12,822 nt of DNA. Origin: DATLFP01 sp035540955. Its GTDB lineage: Bacteria > Actinomycetota > Acidimicrobiia > Acidimicrobiales > CADCSY01. The notes below the pieces were generated by a model that saw only the letters and a program-made list of their open reading frames with translations, was not told the DNA's origin and searched no databases. Below are positions 7,166 through 12,822 of this stretch, piece after piece (the first letter of the stretch is position 1; each line of letters begins with the position of its first letter). The DNA is taken from positions 1 through 12,822 of the forward strand of contig DATLFP010000027.1 of assembly GCA_035540955.1 (NCBI GenBank). The letters run 5' to 3'. Position numbers and translations under genes: made by a program.

Positions 7166-8131
7166 CTACTCGTCTCTCGAGGTCGGGACCGGCACCTTCC
7201 GGAGGATGTCGTCGACCACCTCGAGCGGGTTGGCGGCCTGCATGGCGGACTCGGGCGTGAGCACCAGCCGGTGCGAGAGGACCGGACCGGCGAGCGCCTT
7301 GATGTCGTCGGGCACCACGTACGTGCGCCCGGCCGCCGCGGCCCGGGCACGTGACGCCCGCTGGAGCGACAGCGTGGCGCGCGGCGACATGCCGAGGGCG
7401 AGCGCGGGGTGGGCCCGGCTCGTCTCGGCCAGGTCGACGAGGTAGCCCTTGAGGCTGGGGGCCACGTGGATGGCGCGGGCGGCCCGGGCCATGGCGGTGA
7501 CGTCCTTGCCGGTGGCGACCGGCTTGAGCTGGTCGATGACGGTCTCGCCGCCGTGGGTGTCGAGGATCTCGAGCTCGGCGCTGCGGGCCGGATAGCCGAC
7601 GGTGATCCGCATGAGGAACCGGTCGAGCTGGCTGTCGGGGAGCGGGTAGGTCCCCTCGTGCTCGATCGGGTTCTGGGTGGCGATGACCATGAACGGTGCG
7701 TCGAGCACGTGGGTGTACCCGTCGACGGTGACCTGGCGCTCCTCCATGGCCTCGAGGAGCGCCGACTGCGTCTTCGGTGAGGCCCGGTTGATCTCGTCGC
7801 CGAGGACGAGGTTGGCGAAGACCACGCCGGGCCGGAACTCGAACTCCGAGGTCGACCGGTTGAAGATCGTGACCCCCACGACGTCGGAGGGGAGCAGGTC
7901 GGGGGTGAACTGGATGCGCGACCACTGGAGGTCGAGTGACGCCGCCAGCGCCTTGGCCAGGCTGGTCTTGCCGACCCCGGGCACGTCCTCGATCAAGAGG
8001 TGCCCCTCGGCGACGAGGCACAGGAGCGCGAGCTCGACGACGTCGGGCTTGCCCTGCACCACCCGCTCGACGTTGCCGGCGATGGCGTCGAAGATCTCGG
8101 CGAAGCTCCCGGTGCGGGTGCGGGGCGGCAT
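7166..8131 (-). CDS. MoxR-family AAA+ ATPase
   Basis: A 321-aa cytoplasmic ATPase of the MoxR branch, which acts as a chaperone-like motor for partner proteins carrying VWA-type folds. All AAA+ elements are present: Walker A EDVPGVGKTSLAK (48-60, K55), Walker B LVLGDEINRAS (108-118, D112 E113), sensor 1 in ATQNPIEHEGTYPLPDSQLD (151-170, N154), an Arg at 171 in the arginine-finger region, and sensor 2 in GMSPRATLSL (R251). The length is typical for the family. The ATG at 8131 leads the operon MoxR-DUF58-transglutaminase. A TAGGCT hexamer lies 9 nt upstream; it overlaps the -10 of the divergent ROK gene. Family call is very firm; the substrate protein is not known, with DUF58 the best candidate partner. 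Confidence 0.97.
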   Translation of the reverse strand: MPPRTRTGSFAEIFDAIAGNVERVVQGKPDVVELALLCLVAEGHLLIEDVPGVGKTSLAKALAASLDLQWSRIQFTPDLLPSDVVGVTIFNRSTSEFEFRPGVVFANLVLGDEINRASPKTQSALLEAMEERQVTVDGYTHVLDAPFMVIATQNPIEHEGTYPLPDSQLDRFLMRITVGYPARSAELEILDTHGGETVIDQLKPVATGKDVTAMARAARAIHVAPSLKGYLVDLAETSRAHPALALGMSPRATLSLQRASRARAAAAGRTYVVPDDIKALAGPVLSHRLVLTPESAMQAANPLEVVDDILRKVPVPTSRDE

Positions 8132-8140
8132 GGGTCGGCC

Positions 8141-8146
8141 AGCCTA
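8141..8146 (-). promoter_or_regulatory. Candidate -10 (TAGGCT) of the MoxR operon
   Basis: On the minus strand TAGGCT fits TANNNT and lies 9 nt before the ATG at 8131. Its TA base pairs (8145-8146) are the same ones that begin the plus-strand TACGCT of the ROK gene, so the two promoters overlap physically. Confidence 0.5.
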
Positions 8147-8150
8147 CGCT
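8145..8150 (+). promoter_or_regulatory. Candidate -10 (TACGCT) of the ROK gene, leaderless type
   Basis: TACGCT is followed by CGGTCC and the GTG start at 8157, an exact copy of the hexamer and the 6-nt spacing seen ahead of the DUF3040 gene. No -35 hexamer is evident upstream, where the DNA is the MoxR coding start. Confidence 0.58.
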
Positions 8151-8156
8151 CGGTCC

Positions 8157-9005
8157 GTGAGGACGGTGCTCGCCGTGGACGTCGGCGGCACGAAGCTGGC
8201 GGCGGGGGTCGTCACCGAAGGTGGAGACGTCGTGGTGCGGGCCCAGGTTCCCACCGCCGGCGACGCCGAGGGGCTGTTCGACCGGCTGCGCCGGCTCATC
8301 GACGGCGTGCGCGCCGGGGACGAGGTGGCGTGCGGCGTCGGCTGCGGCGGACCGATGACCCCGGGCGGCGAGCGCGTCTCGCCCCTGAACATCCCGGCGT
8401 GGCGCGGCTTCCCCCTCCGTGAGCGCGTCTCGGTGGCCACCGGTCTGACCACCTTCGTCGACAACGACGCGAAGGCGCTGGCGCTCGGCGAGGGCTGGCG
8501 GGGTGCCGCCCGCGGGGTCGAGGACTTCCTCGCGATGGTCGTCTCCACGGGTGTGGGCGGCGGGATCGTGCTCGGCGGTCGCCTGCTCGACGGGGCGCTC
8601 GGCAACGCCGGTCACGTCGGTCACGTGATCGTGCGGCCGGGCGGCCACCGGTGCGGGTGCGGGGCCCGCGGTTGCCTCGAAGCGGAGGCGTCGGGCACCG
8701 CCATCCGGACGCGCACCGGCGCCCCGCCCGAGGACGCCAGCCCCGAGGTGATCGCCGAGGTCGGCACCCTCGTCGGTCGGGCGGTGGCGTCGGTCTGCAA
8801 CCTGCTCGACCTCCGGCTGGCGGTGGTGGCCGGCTCGGTCGCGCTCGGCTTCGGCGCCCCGTTCTTCGTCGCCGCCCAGGCCGAGCTCGACGCCTGCGCC
8901 CGGCTCGAGTTCTCCCGCGGCGCCCGGATCGTCCCTGCCGGATTGGGACCCGACGGGCCGATCGTCGGTGCCGCCGCCGTCGGTCTCCGCGGCCTCCGTG
9001 GTTGA
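8157..9005 (+). CDS. ROK family protein (probable sugar kinase)
   Basis: A 282-aa actin-fold kinase-like protein with no DNA-binding domain, so an enzyme and not a ROK repressor. ATP site DVGGTKLAAG starts at residue 8, and catalytic Asp D104 lies in FVDNDAKALALGE. The phosphate loop STGVGGGIVLGG is at 130-141. The ROK zinc signature follows: H156 and C166, C168, C173 in HRCGCGARGCLEAEASG. The residue usually given as Glu in the GExGH sugar-binding motif is His here (AGHVGHV, H153), so substrate preference may differ from glucose. The start GTG at 8157 follows a TACGCT -10 by 6 nt. The gene is divergent from MoxR over 25 bp and is followed after 10 bp by the acyl-CoA dehydrogenase. Glucokinase is the default guess; the exact sugar is unknown. 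Confidence 0.93.
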   Translation: MRTVLAVDVGGTKLAAGVVTEGGDVVVRAQVPTAGDAEGLFDRLRRLIDGVRAGDEVACGVGCGGPMTPGGERVSPLNIPAWRGFPLRERVSVATGLTTFVDNDAKALALGEGWRGAARGVEDFLAMVVSTGVGGGIVLGGRLLDGALGNAGHVGHVIVRPGGHRCGCGARGCLEAEASGTAIRTRTGAPPEDASPEVIAEVGTLVGRAVASVCNLLDLRLAVVAGSVALGFGAPFFVAAQAELDACARLEFSRGARIVPAGLGPDGPIVGAAAVGLRGLRG

Positions 9006-9015
9006 CTTCCCTCTG

Positions 9016-10236
9016 ATGGATCCCACCTATTCGCTCGACGCCGAGGCCTACCGGGAGAAGGTGCAGGCGTTCCTGGCCGAGCACCTGCCGGCGGGCTGGG
9101 GCGGGACGGGCACGCTCGAGGGAGAGGCGCTCGAACGGTTCACCGAGGGTTGGCGCCGCACCCTCTACGAGAACGGGATGCTGGCCCAGTCCTGGCCCCA
9201 GTCGGTCGGTGGCGCCGGCCTGAGCGCGCTCGAGCAGGTCATCACCGCCGAGGAGTTCGCGAAGGCGGGCGTGCCCCCGGGCGGCCCCAACGACGTCTTC
9301 GGCATCCAGATGCTCGGCAACACGCTCATCAACTGGGGGACCGAGGAGCAACAGGCCCATCACCTCCCGCGCATCCTCAGCGGGGAGGATCGCTGGTGCC
9401 AGGGCTACTCCGAGCCCAATGCCGGCTCCGACCTCGCCAACGTCCAGACCCGCGCCGTGCTCGACGGCGACGAGTGGGTGATCAACGGTCAGAAGATCTG
9501 GACCTCCGCCGGTCACCTGGCCAACTGGATCTTCGTGCTCACCCGGACCGATGTCGACGCGCCGAAGCACAAGGGCATCACGTTCCTGCTGGTGCCGATG
9601 GACCAGCCCGGGGTCGAGGTCCGGCCGATCAAGATGATCTCCGGGGAGTCGGAGTTCAACGAGGTGTTCTTCACCGACGCGCGCACGCCGGTCGGGAACG
9701 TCGTCGGTGGGGTGAACAACGGGTGGGCGGTGGCGATGACGCTGCTCGGCTACGAGCGGGGCGAAGCGGCGGCCACCATGCCGATCCGGTTCCGCGCCGA
9801 GCTCGACCGGCTCTTCGACCTCGCGCGCGAACGGGGGCGAGCCGACGACCCCGTGGTCCGCCAGCGGCTCGCGTGGTGCCACACCAAGGTCGAGATCATG
9901 CGCTACCTCGGGATGCGCACGCTCACCAAGTTCCTGGCCGGCGAGCAGCCGGGGGCCGACGCGTCGGTGTCGAAGCTCTACTGGAGCGAGTACCACCGGG
10001 CCGTCACCGAGCTCGCCGTCGACGTGCTCGGCGCCGACGCCCTGGTGCCGAGCGGGCGCAAGCCGTCGAGCGCGTTCCAGGCGGACGACCCGGGCGCCCC
10101 GAACAGCAGCGCGTCGTGGACCAACACGTTCCTCAACGCCCGGGCGGGGACGATCTACGCCGGCAGCAGCCAGATCCAGCGCAACATCCTCGGCGAGATG
10201 GTGCTCGGGCTCCCGAAGGAGCCACGTCCGGCGTGA
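9016..10236 (+). CDS. Acyl-CoA dehydrogenase family protein (FadE type)
   Basis: A 406-aa FAD-dependent enzyme that would introduce a trans-2 double bond into an acyl-CoA thioester. The N-terminal helical domain spans about 1-125. The middle FAD/substrate domain contains CQGYSEPNAGSDLANVQTRA at 128-147 and GDEWVINGQKIWTSAGHLAN at 151-170. The C-terminal helical domain ends with the FAD-contacting stretch GTIYAGSSQIQRNILGEMVL from residue 378. The position that carries the catalytic Glu in medium-chain enzymes (YEGT) is Ala here (A382). E247 in LGYERGEAAA matches the alternative position used by isovaleryl-CoA-type enzymes, so activity is plausible. The start is the ATG at 9016 without an RBS; an in-frame GTG at 8998, overlapping the ROK end, is possible. 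The stop overlaps the next gene as GTGA. Chain length and substrate are unknown. Confidence 0.95.
   Translation: MDPTYSLDAEAYREKVQAFLAEHLPAGWGGTGTLEGEALERFTEGWRRTLYENGMLAQSWPQSVGGAGLSALEQVITAEEFAKAGVPPGGPNDVFGIQMLGNTLINWGTEEQQAHHLPRILSGEDRWCQGYSEPNAGSDLANVQTRAVLDGDEWVINGQKIWTSAGHLANWIFVLTRTDVDAPKHKGITFLLVPMDQPGVEVRPIKMISGESEFNEVFFTDARTPVGNVVGGVNNGWAVAMTLLGYERGEAAATMPIRFRAELDRLFDLARERGRADDPVVRQRLAWCHTKVEIMRYLGMRTLTKFLAGEQPGADASVSKLYWSEYHRAVTELAVDVLGADALVPSGRKPSSAFQADDPGAPNSSASWTNTFLNARAGTIYAGSSQIQRNILGEMVLGLPKEPRPA
10216..10221 (+). promoter_or_regulatory. Ribosome binding site (AAGGAG) for the small Trp-rich protein gene
   Basis: AAGGAG lies in the last codons of the acyl-CoA dehydrogenase gene, 11 nt before the GTG at 10233. 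The spacing is slightly long, but it is the only clear Shine-Dalgarno sequence in this area and supports translation of the short downstream frame. Confidence 0.45.
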
Positions 10237-10484
10237 CGCGATGGGGGCCGGCCGTGGGCGCGGTCGCCCGTCGTCCCGACCTGTGGTTCACCGCGGTGCG
10301 CGCCCTCGTGGCGCACGTGCCGATCGGTTGGTGGCGCCGTCCGCCGTTCCTGCCGTCGCCCGACCGGGCGTGGCTGCGCTTCCGGCTGCAGACGGCGTAC
10401 GGCGACCCGGAACGCGCCCCCGAGCCCAGCGACGTCGTCACCTGGCTCGAATGGTTGCGGGGGTGGCGGGCCCTCCCCGGGTAG
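10233..10484 (+). CDS. Small conserved-looking Trp-rich protein of unknown function
   Basis: An 83-aa protein that I do not assign to a named family. It starts at GTG 10233, overlapping the acyl-CoA dehydrogenase stop as GTGA, with an AAGGAG upstream, and ends at TAG 10482-10484. Eight of its 83 residues are Trp (4, 18, 33, 34, 47, 71, 74, 78), including the segment IGWWRRPPFLPSPDRAW. It is basic in the first half and has no signal peptide or full membrane helix. The segments GWWRRPPFLPSPD and TAYGDPERAPEPSDVV, then WLEWLRGW, resemble a short protein often left as hypothetical in actinobacteria (from memory, unverified). That pattern (ordered motifs, correct frame and coupling) argues it is a real gene and not noise. 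Its function, and why it sits between an acyl-CoA dehydrogenase and an HNH nuclease, are unknown. Confidence 0.77.
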   Translation: MTRWGPAVGAVARRPDLWFTAVRALVAHVPIGWWRRPPFLPSPDRAWLRFRLQTAYGDPERAPEPSDVVTWLEWLRGWRALPG

Positions 10485-10487
10485 CGT
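10482..10487 (+). promoter_or_regulatory. Candidate -10 (TAGCGT) of the HNH gene, leaderless type
   Basis: TAGCGT is followed by 6 nt (TCGGGC) and the ATG at 10494, the same geometry as at the DUF3040 and ROK genes. Its first three bases are also the stop codon of the preceding small gene. It implies that the HNH gene can be transcribed independently of the acyl-CoA dehydrogenase. Confidence 0.5.
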
Positions 10488-10493
10488 TCGGGC

Positions 10494-10997
10494 ATGTCGA
10501 GGGCGCTGGTCCTCAACACGACGTTCGAGCCGCTGTGCGTCATCTCCGCGCGCCGCGCCGTGGTGCTCGTCCTGAGTGAGAAGGCCGACCTCGTGTCGGA
10601 CTCGGGCGCGGCGATGCGGTCGGAGCGGCTCAGCGTGCAGATCCCCTCGGTGATCAAGCTGCGCACGTTCGTCCGCGTGCCGTACCGGCGCCGGGCCGCG
10701 CTCAACCGCCGCGCCGTGTTCGCGCGCGACAGCTCGCGCTGCCAGTACTGCGCGGCGCCGGCCGAGTCGATCGATCACGTGGTGCCTCGCTCGCGCGGCG
10801 GGGGGCACGTCTGGGAGAACGTGGTCGCCGCCTGCCGGCCGTGCAACACCCGCAAGCGGGACCGGCTGCTGTCGGAGACCTCGATGGTCCTCCGGCGGCG
10901 CCCGACGGCGCCGCGGGAGCTGTCGTGGATCACCGTGGCGGTCGGACGGGTGCCCGACGACTGGGAGCCGTACCTGCAGCCCGCCCTCTCGGCTTGA
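10494..10997 (+). CDS. HNH endonuclease family protein
   Basis: A 167-aa protein with a C-terminal HNH nuclease module. The N-terminal part (1-75) starts ALVLNTTFEPLCVISARRAV, typical of a widespread chromosomal HNH group in actinobacteria and cyanobacteria. The nuclease core spans about 76-122: zinc Cys pairs C83/C86 (RCQYC) and C114/C117 (CRPCN), the catalytic D94-H95 in IDHVVPRSRGG, N109 in WENVVAAC, and the final N118 in CNTRKRD. It is complete and not associated here with a restriction methylase, transposase or intron, so a restriction role is not supported; the true substrate is unknown. The ATG at 10494 has a TAGCGT -10 6 nt upstream. The stop overlaps the next gene as TTGA. Confidence 0.94.
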   Translation: MSRALVLNTTFEPLCVISARRAVVLVLSEKADLVSDSGAAMRSERLSVQIPSVIKLRTFVRVPYRRRAALNRRAVFARDSSRCQYCAAPAESIDHVVPRSRGGGHVWENVVAACRPCNTRKRDRLLSETSMVLRRRPTAPRELSWITVAVGRVPDDWEPYLQPALSA

Positions 10998-11662
10998 GCG
11001 ACGGCTGGGCCGTCGAGCGGCGACGGGGGCCGGCGGCGGCGCTGCACGACCGGGACCTGGGGCCCGAGGTCGTCCGCCGGCTGCTGGTCTTGGAGCCCGA
11101 GCACCCGGCGCTGGTGCTCGGGAGCACCCAGCCCGACTCCGACGCCGACGCCATCGCGCTCGAGGGTGCCGGCGTCGAGCTCGCGCGGCGCCGCAGCGGC
11201 GGCGGCGCGGTCCTGCTGGTTCCCGGACAGACGGTGTGGCTCGATGTCGAAATCCCCCGCGTCGACCCGCTGTGGGACGACGACGTCGGGCGCGCGTTCC
11301 ACTGGGTGGGCCGGACGTGGGTCGGGGCGCTCGCCGAGCTCGGCGTGCTCGCCGCGGTGCACCTCGGCGGCGTGCGGGACACGACGTGGTCACGCCTGAT
11401 CTGCTTCGCCGGTCTCGGGCCCGGTGAGGTGACCGTGGACGGCCGCAAGCTCGTGGGCATCTCGCAACGACGCACCCGGGCCGGGGCTCGGTTCCAGTGC
11501 GTCGTGCACCGCCGGTGGGACCCCGGTCCGCTGGTCGGCGTGCTGGCGCTGTCGCCCGAGGAGCGGGCGGCGGCGCGGGCCGACCTCGTCGAGGCCGGCA
11601 GCGGCCTCGACGCGGCGGAGGCCGACGTGGTCGACGCCTTCTCTGCGAACCTTCCGGCATGA
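10994..11662 (+). CDS. LipM/LplA-type lipoyl or octanoyl transferase (BPL/LplA/LipB fold)
   Basis: A 222-aa enzyme of the cofactor-transferase fold. It would attach lipoate or octanoate to a Lys of E2 or GcvH carrier proteins. RRSGGGAVLLVPGQTVWLDV at 66-85 is the lipoyl-binding RRxSGGGAV segment, and VDGRKLVGISQRR carries the catalytic-site Lys K152. C137 in RLICFAGLGPGEV stands 15 residues before K152, the arrangement I recall for the catalytic Cys of the octanoyltransferase LipM. The protein has no accessory C-terminal domain like that of bifunctional LplA, again favouring a transferase or a split ligase. The start is the TTG at 10994, overlapping the HNH stop as TTGA; no RBS is seen, so translation may depend on coupling. 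The stop overlaps the next gene as ATGA. Family call is firm; LipM versus LplA is unresolved. Confidence 0.9.
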   Translation: MSDGWAVERRRGPAAALHDRDLGPEVVRRLLVLEPEHPALVLGSTQPDSDADAIALEGAGVELARRRSGGGAVLLVPGQTVWLDVEIPRVDPLWDDDVGRAFHWVGRTWVGALAELGVLAAVHLGGVRDTTWSRLICFAGLGPGEVTVDGRKLVGISQRRTRAGARFQCVVHRRWDPGPLVGVLALSPEERAAARADLVEAGSGLDAAEADVVDAFSANLPA

Positions 11663-12729
11663 CCGTCGCTCCGGATCCCGACGCCGTCAACCTCTTCGCG
11701 TTCCGCGTGTGGGGCTACAAGCAGGGCGAGCTGGTCTCGCTCCTCATCCACCTCGGTGACCGGCTCGGGTTGTACCGGGCGCTCGCCGAGGTCGGCGAGA
11801 CCACCGCGGACGGCCTCGCCGGTCACACCGGCCTGCACGAGCGGTGGGTGCGGGAGTGGCTGCGGGGGAACGCGGCGGCCGACCTGATCGTCTCCACGGA
11901 CGGCGAGCGGTTCTCGCTGGCGCCCGAGGCGGTGCCGGTGCTGGTCGACGAGGAGCGGAGCGTCGCCTTCGCCGCCGGCGCGTTCAGCGCCCCCGCCGAT
12001 CCGGCGGTCGTCGACGACCTCGCCGACGCCTTCCGCACCGGCATCGGGCTGCCCTACGACCGGCTGGGACCGAGCGGGGCCCACCGCACCGAGCGGATGC
12101 TCGGACCGTGGGCGCGTGTGGCACTCGTGCCCCGCATCGTGCCGGCGCTCGACGGTGTGGCCGAGAAGCTCGAGGCGGGCGCCACCGTCGCCGACGTCGG
12201 GTGTGGCGCGGGGGTCGCCCTGACCGCGCTGGCCGAGGCCTACCCCCGGTCGTCGTTCCACGGCTACGAGCTGTCGACCCACGCCCTCGACCGCGCCGCC
12301 CAGCGGGTGGCGGCGCTCGAGCTCGACAACGTCACCCTGCACCACGAGCGGGCCGAGCACCTGTCCGCCGGTGCCGGCTACGACTTCGTGCTCACCTTCG
12401 ACTGCCTGCACGACATGACCCGACCGATGGACGCCATCCGCGCCATCCGGGCGGCGATGGCCGACGACGGCACCTGGCTCATCAAGGACATCCGCAGCAC
12501 CGGCTCGTGGGAGGCCGACCGCCGGAACCCGATGCTGGCGATGATGTTCGGCTTCTCGATCACCTCCTGCATGTCCTCGGCCCTGTCCGAGCCAGGCGGC
12601 GCCGGCCTCGGCACCCTCGGGTTCAACACCGGGGTGGCCGAGCGCATGGTGCGCGACGCCGGCTTCACCCGGTTCACCGTCCACGACTTCGAGGAGCCGG
12701 CCAACCTCTACTACGAGGTCCGGCCCTAG
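11659..12729 (+). CDS. SAM-dependent methyltransferase with N-terminal winged-helix domain
   Basis: A 356-aa class I methyltransferase resembling the Rv2258c-like group of actinobacteria. The N-terminal helical/winged-helix dimerisation part (about 12-100) contains LGDRLGLYRALAEVGETTAD and RWVREWLRGNAAADLI. The Rossmann domain has motif I VADVGCGAGVALTALA (178-193), the acidic SAM-ribose ligand E204 in HGYELS, and FDCLHDM (247-253) at the motif IV position. C-terminal strands end EEPANLYYEVRP. The ATG at 11659 overlaps the previous stop as ATGA. The methyl acceptor is unknown; the fold suits a small molecule and not DNA or rRNA. This is the last gene of the series; a long hairpin starts 17 nt after its stop. 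Confidence 0.94.
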   Translation: MTVAPDPDAVNLFAFRVWGYKQGELVSLLIHLGDRLGLYRALAEVGETTADGLAGHTGLHERWVREWLRGNAAADLIVSTDGERFSLAPEAVPVLVDEERSVAFAAGAFSAPADPAVVDDLADAFRTGIGLPYDRLGPSGAHRTERMLGPWARVALVPRIVPALDGVAEKLEAGATVADVGCGAGVALTALAEAYPRSSFHGYELSTHALDRAAQRVAALELDNVTLHHERAEHLSAGAGYDFVLTFDCLHDMTRPMDAIRAIRAAMADDGTWLIKDIRSTGSWEADRRNPMLAMMFGFSITSCMSSALSEPGGAGLGTLGFNTGVAERMVRDAGFTRFTVHDFEEPANLYYEVRP

Positions 12730-12745
12730 CCCCACCCCGCCCTCC

Positions 12746-12822
12746 CCCCGGAACCCCTCGTTCTGGGACCGATCGGGCCGCGCCGACGAACCCCATCGGT
12801 CCCAGAACGGGGGGTTCCGGGG
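12746..12822. repeat. Long near-perfect inverted repeat, possible terminator or dispersed element, cut by the window edge
   Basis: The arms are 12746-12777 and 12792-12822. From 12746/12822 inward, 28 consecutive pairs form, with one T-G wobble at 12758/12810. After one bulged C (12774) three more G-C pairs follow, with a 14-nt loop (12778-12791). The 16-nt gap between the methyltransferase stop and the hairpin (12730-12745) is C-rich with nothing recognisable. The stem is much longer than a usual intrinsic terminator and no T-tract is inside the window; one may lie beyond it. The C run before 12746 suggests the pairing continues past the edge. Confidence 0.8.

Noticed and set aside
7164..9026. 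Upstream extension of the DUF58 frame to over 1000 codons
   Set aside because: The extra part is low-complexity shadow of MoxR and the ROK gene. Recognisable DUF58 protein begins at the GTG at 7163, 2 bp after the MoxR stop.
10494..10997. HNH gene as part of a restriction-modification, intron or phage system
   Set aside because: No methylase, specificity subunit, intron structure or phage gene lies nearby. The later methyltransferase is a small-molecule type with a winged-helix domain, not a DNA methylase.

Overview
The window is a gene-dense, very GC-rich stretch of a bacterial chromosome. GTG starts, stop-start overlaps of the GTGA/ATGA type, a DUF3040 protein, and leaderless-looking promoters (TANNNT about 6 nt before the start codon) all point to an actinobacterium. 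The Thr/Pro-rich linker in the transglutaminase and the overall protein make-up are compatible with the class Acidimicrobiia, but the class assignment is an inference. No RNA gene, CRISPR array, transposase or prophage gene is visible. Fourteen protein genes fill almost everything, and the longest stretch without a gene is the 93 bp at the right edge.

Layout. (1) 25-495, minus: a YbaK/ProX-type aminoacyl-tRNA deacylase, divergent from (2) a three-gene plus-strand chain, 538-3313: a Nudix hydrolase, the translesion polymerase DinB (Pol IV) and a Gfo/Idh/MocA oxidoreductase, joined by two GTGA overlaps. (3) 3351-3734, plus: a small DUF3040 membrane protein with its own leaderless-type promoter. 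Its 3' end overlaps (4) the convergent minus-strand operon 8131-3712: MoxR-type AAA+ ATPase, DUF58 protein and a large membrane transglutaminase (TgpA-like), the classic MoxR-DUF58-transglutaminase triad. (5) 8157-12729, plus, divergent from MoxR across only 25 bp: a ROK-family sugar kinase-like protein, an acyl-CoA dehydrogenase, an 83-aa Trp-rich small protein, an HNH endonuclease, a LipM/LplA-type lipoyl/octanoyl transferase and a winged-helix SAM methyltransferase, in a tightly packed series. (6) 12746-12822: a very long, nearly perfect inverted repeat running to the window edge.

How the genes may work together. The Nudix-DinB pair could couple nucleotide-pool cleaning or nucleotide metabolism with translesion synthesis. 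The MoxR triad probably forms an envelope-associated chaperone and transglutaminase/protease-like module. The right-hand plus series mixes central or lipid metabolism (sugar kinase, acyl-CoA dehydrogenase, lipoyl transfer) with an HNH nuclease. Its unity is positional, and an internal promoter ahead of the HNH gene suggests at least two transcription units. Most genes are ordinary housekeeping or accessory metabolism. The items most worth a second look are the 3'-terminal giant hairpin, the shared-TA divergent promoter between MoxR and the ROK gene, the small Trp-rich protein, and the non-standard active-site residues in the ROK, transglutaminase and acyl-CoA dehydrogenase proteins.
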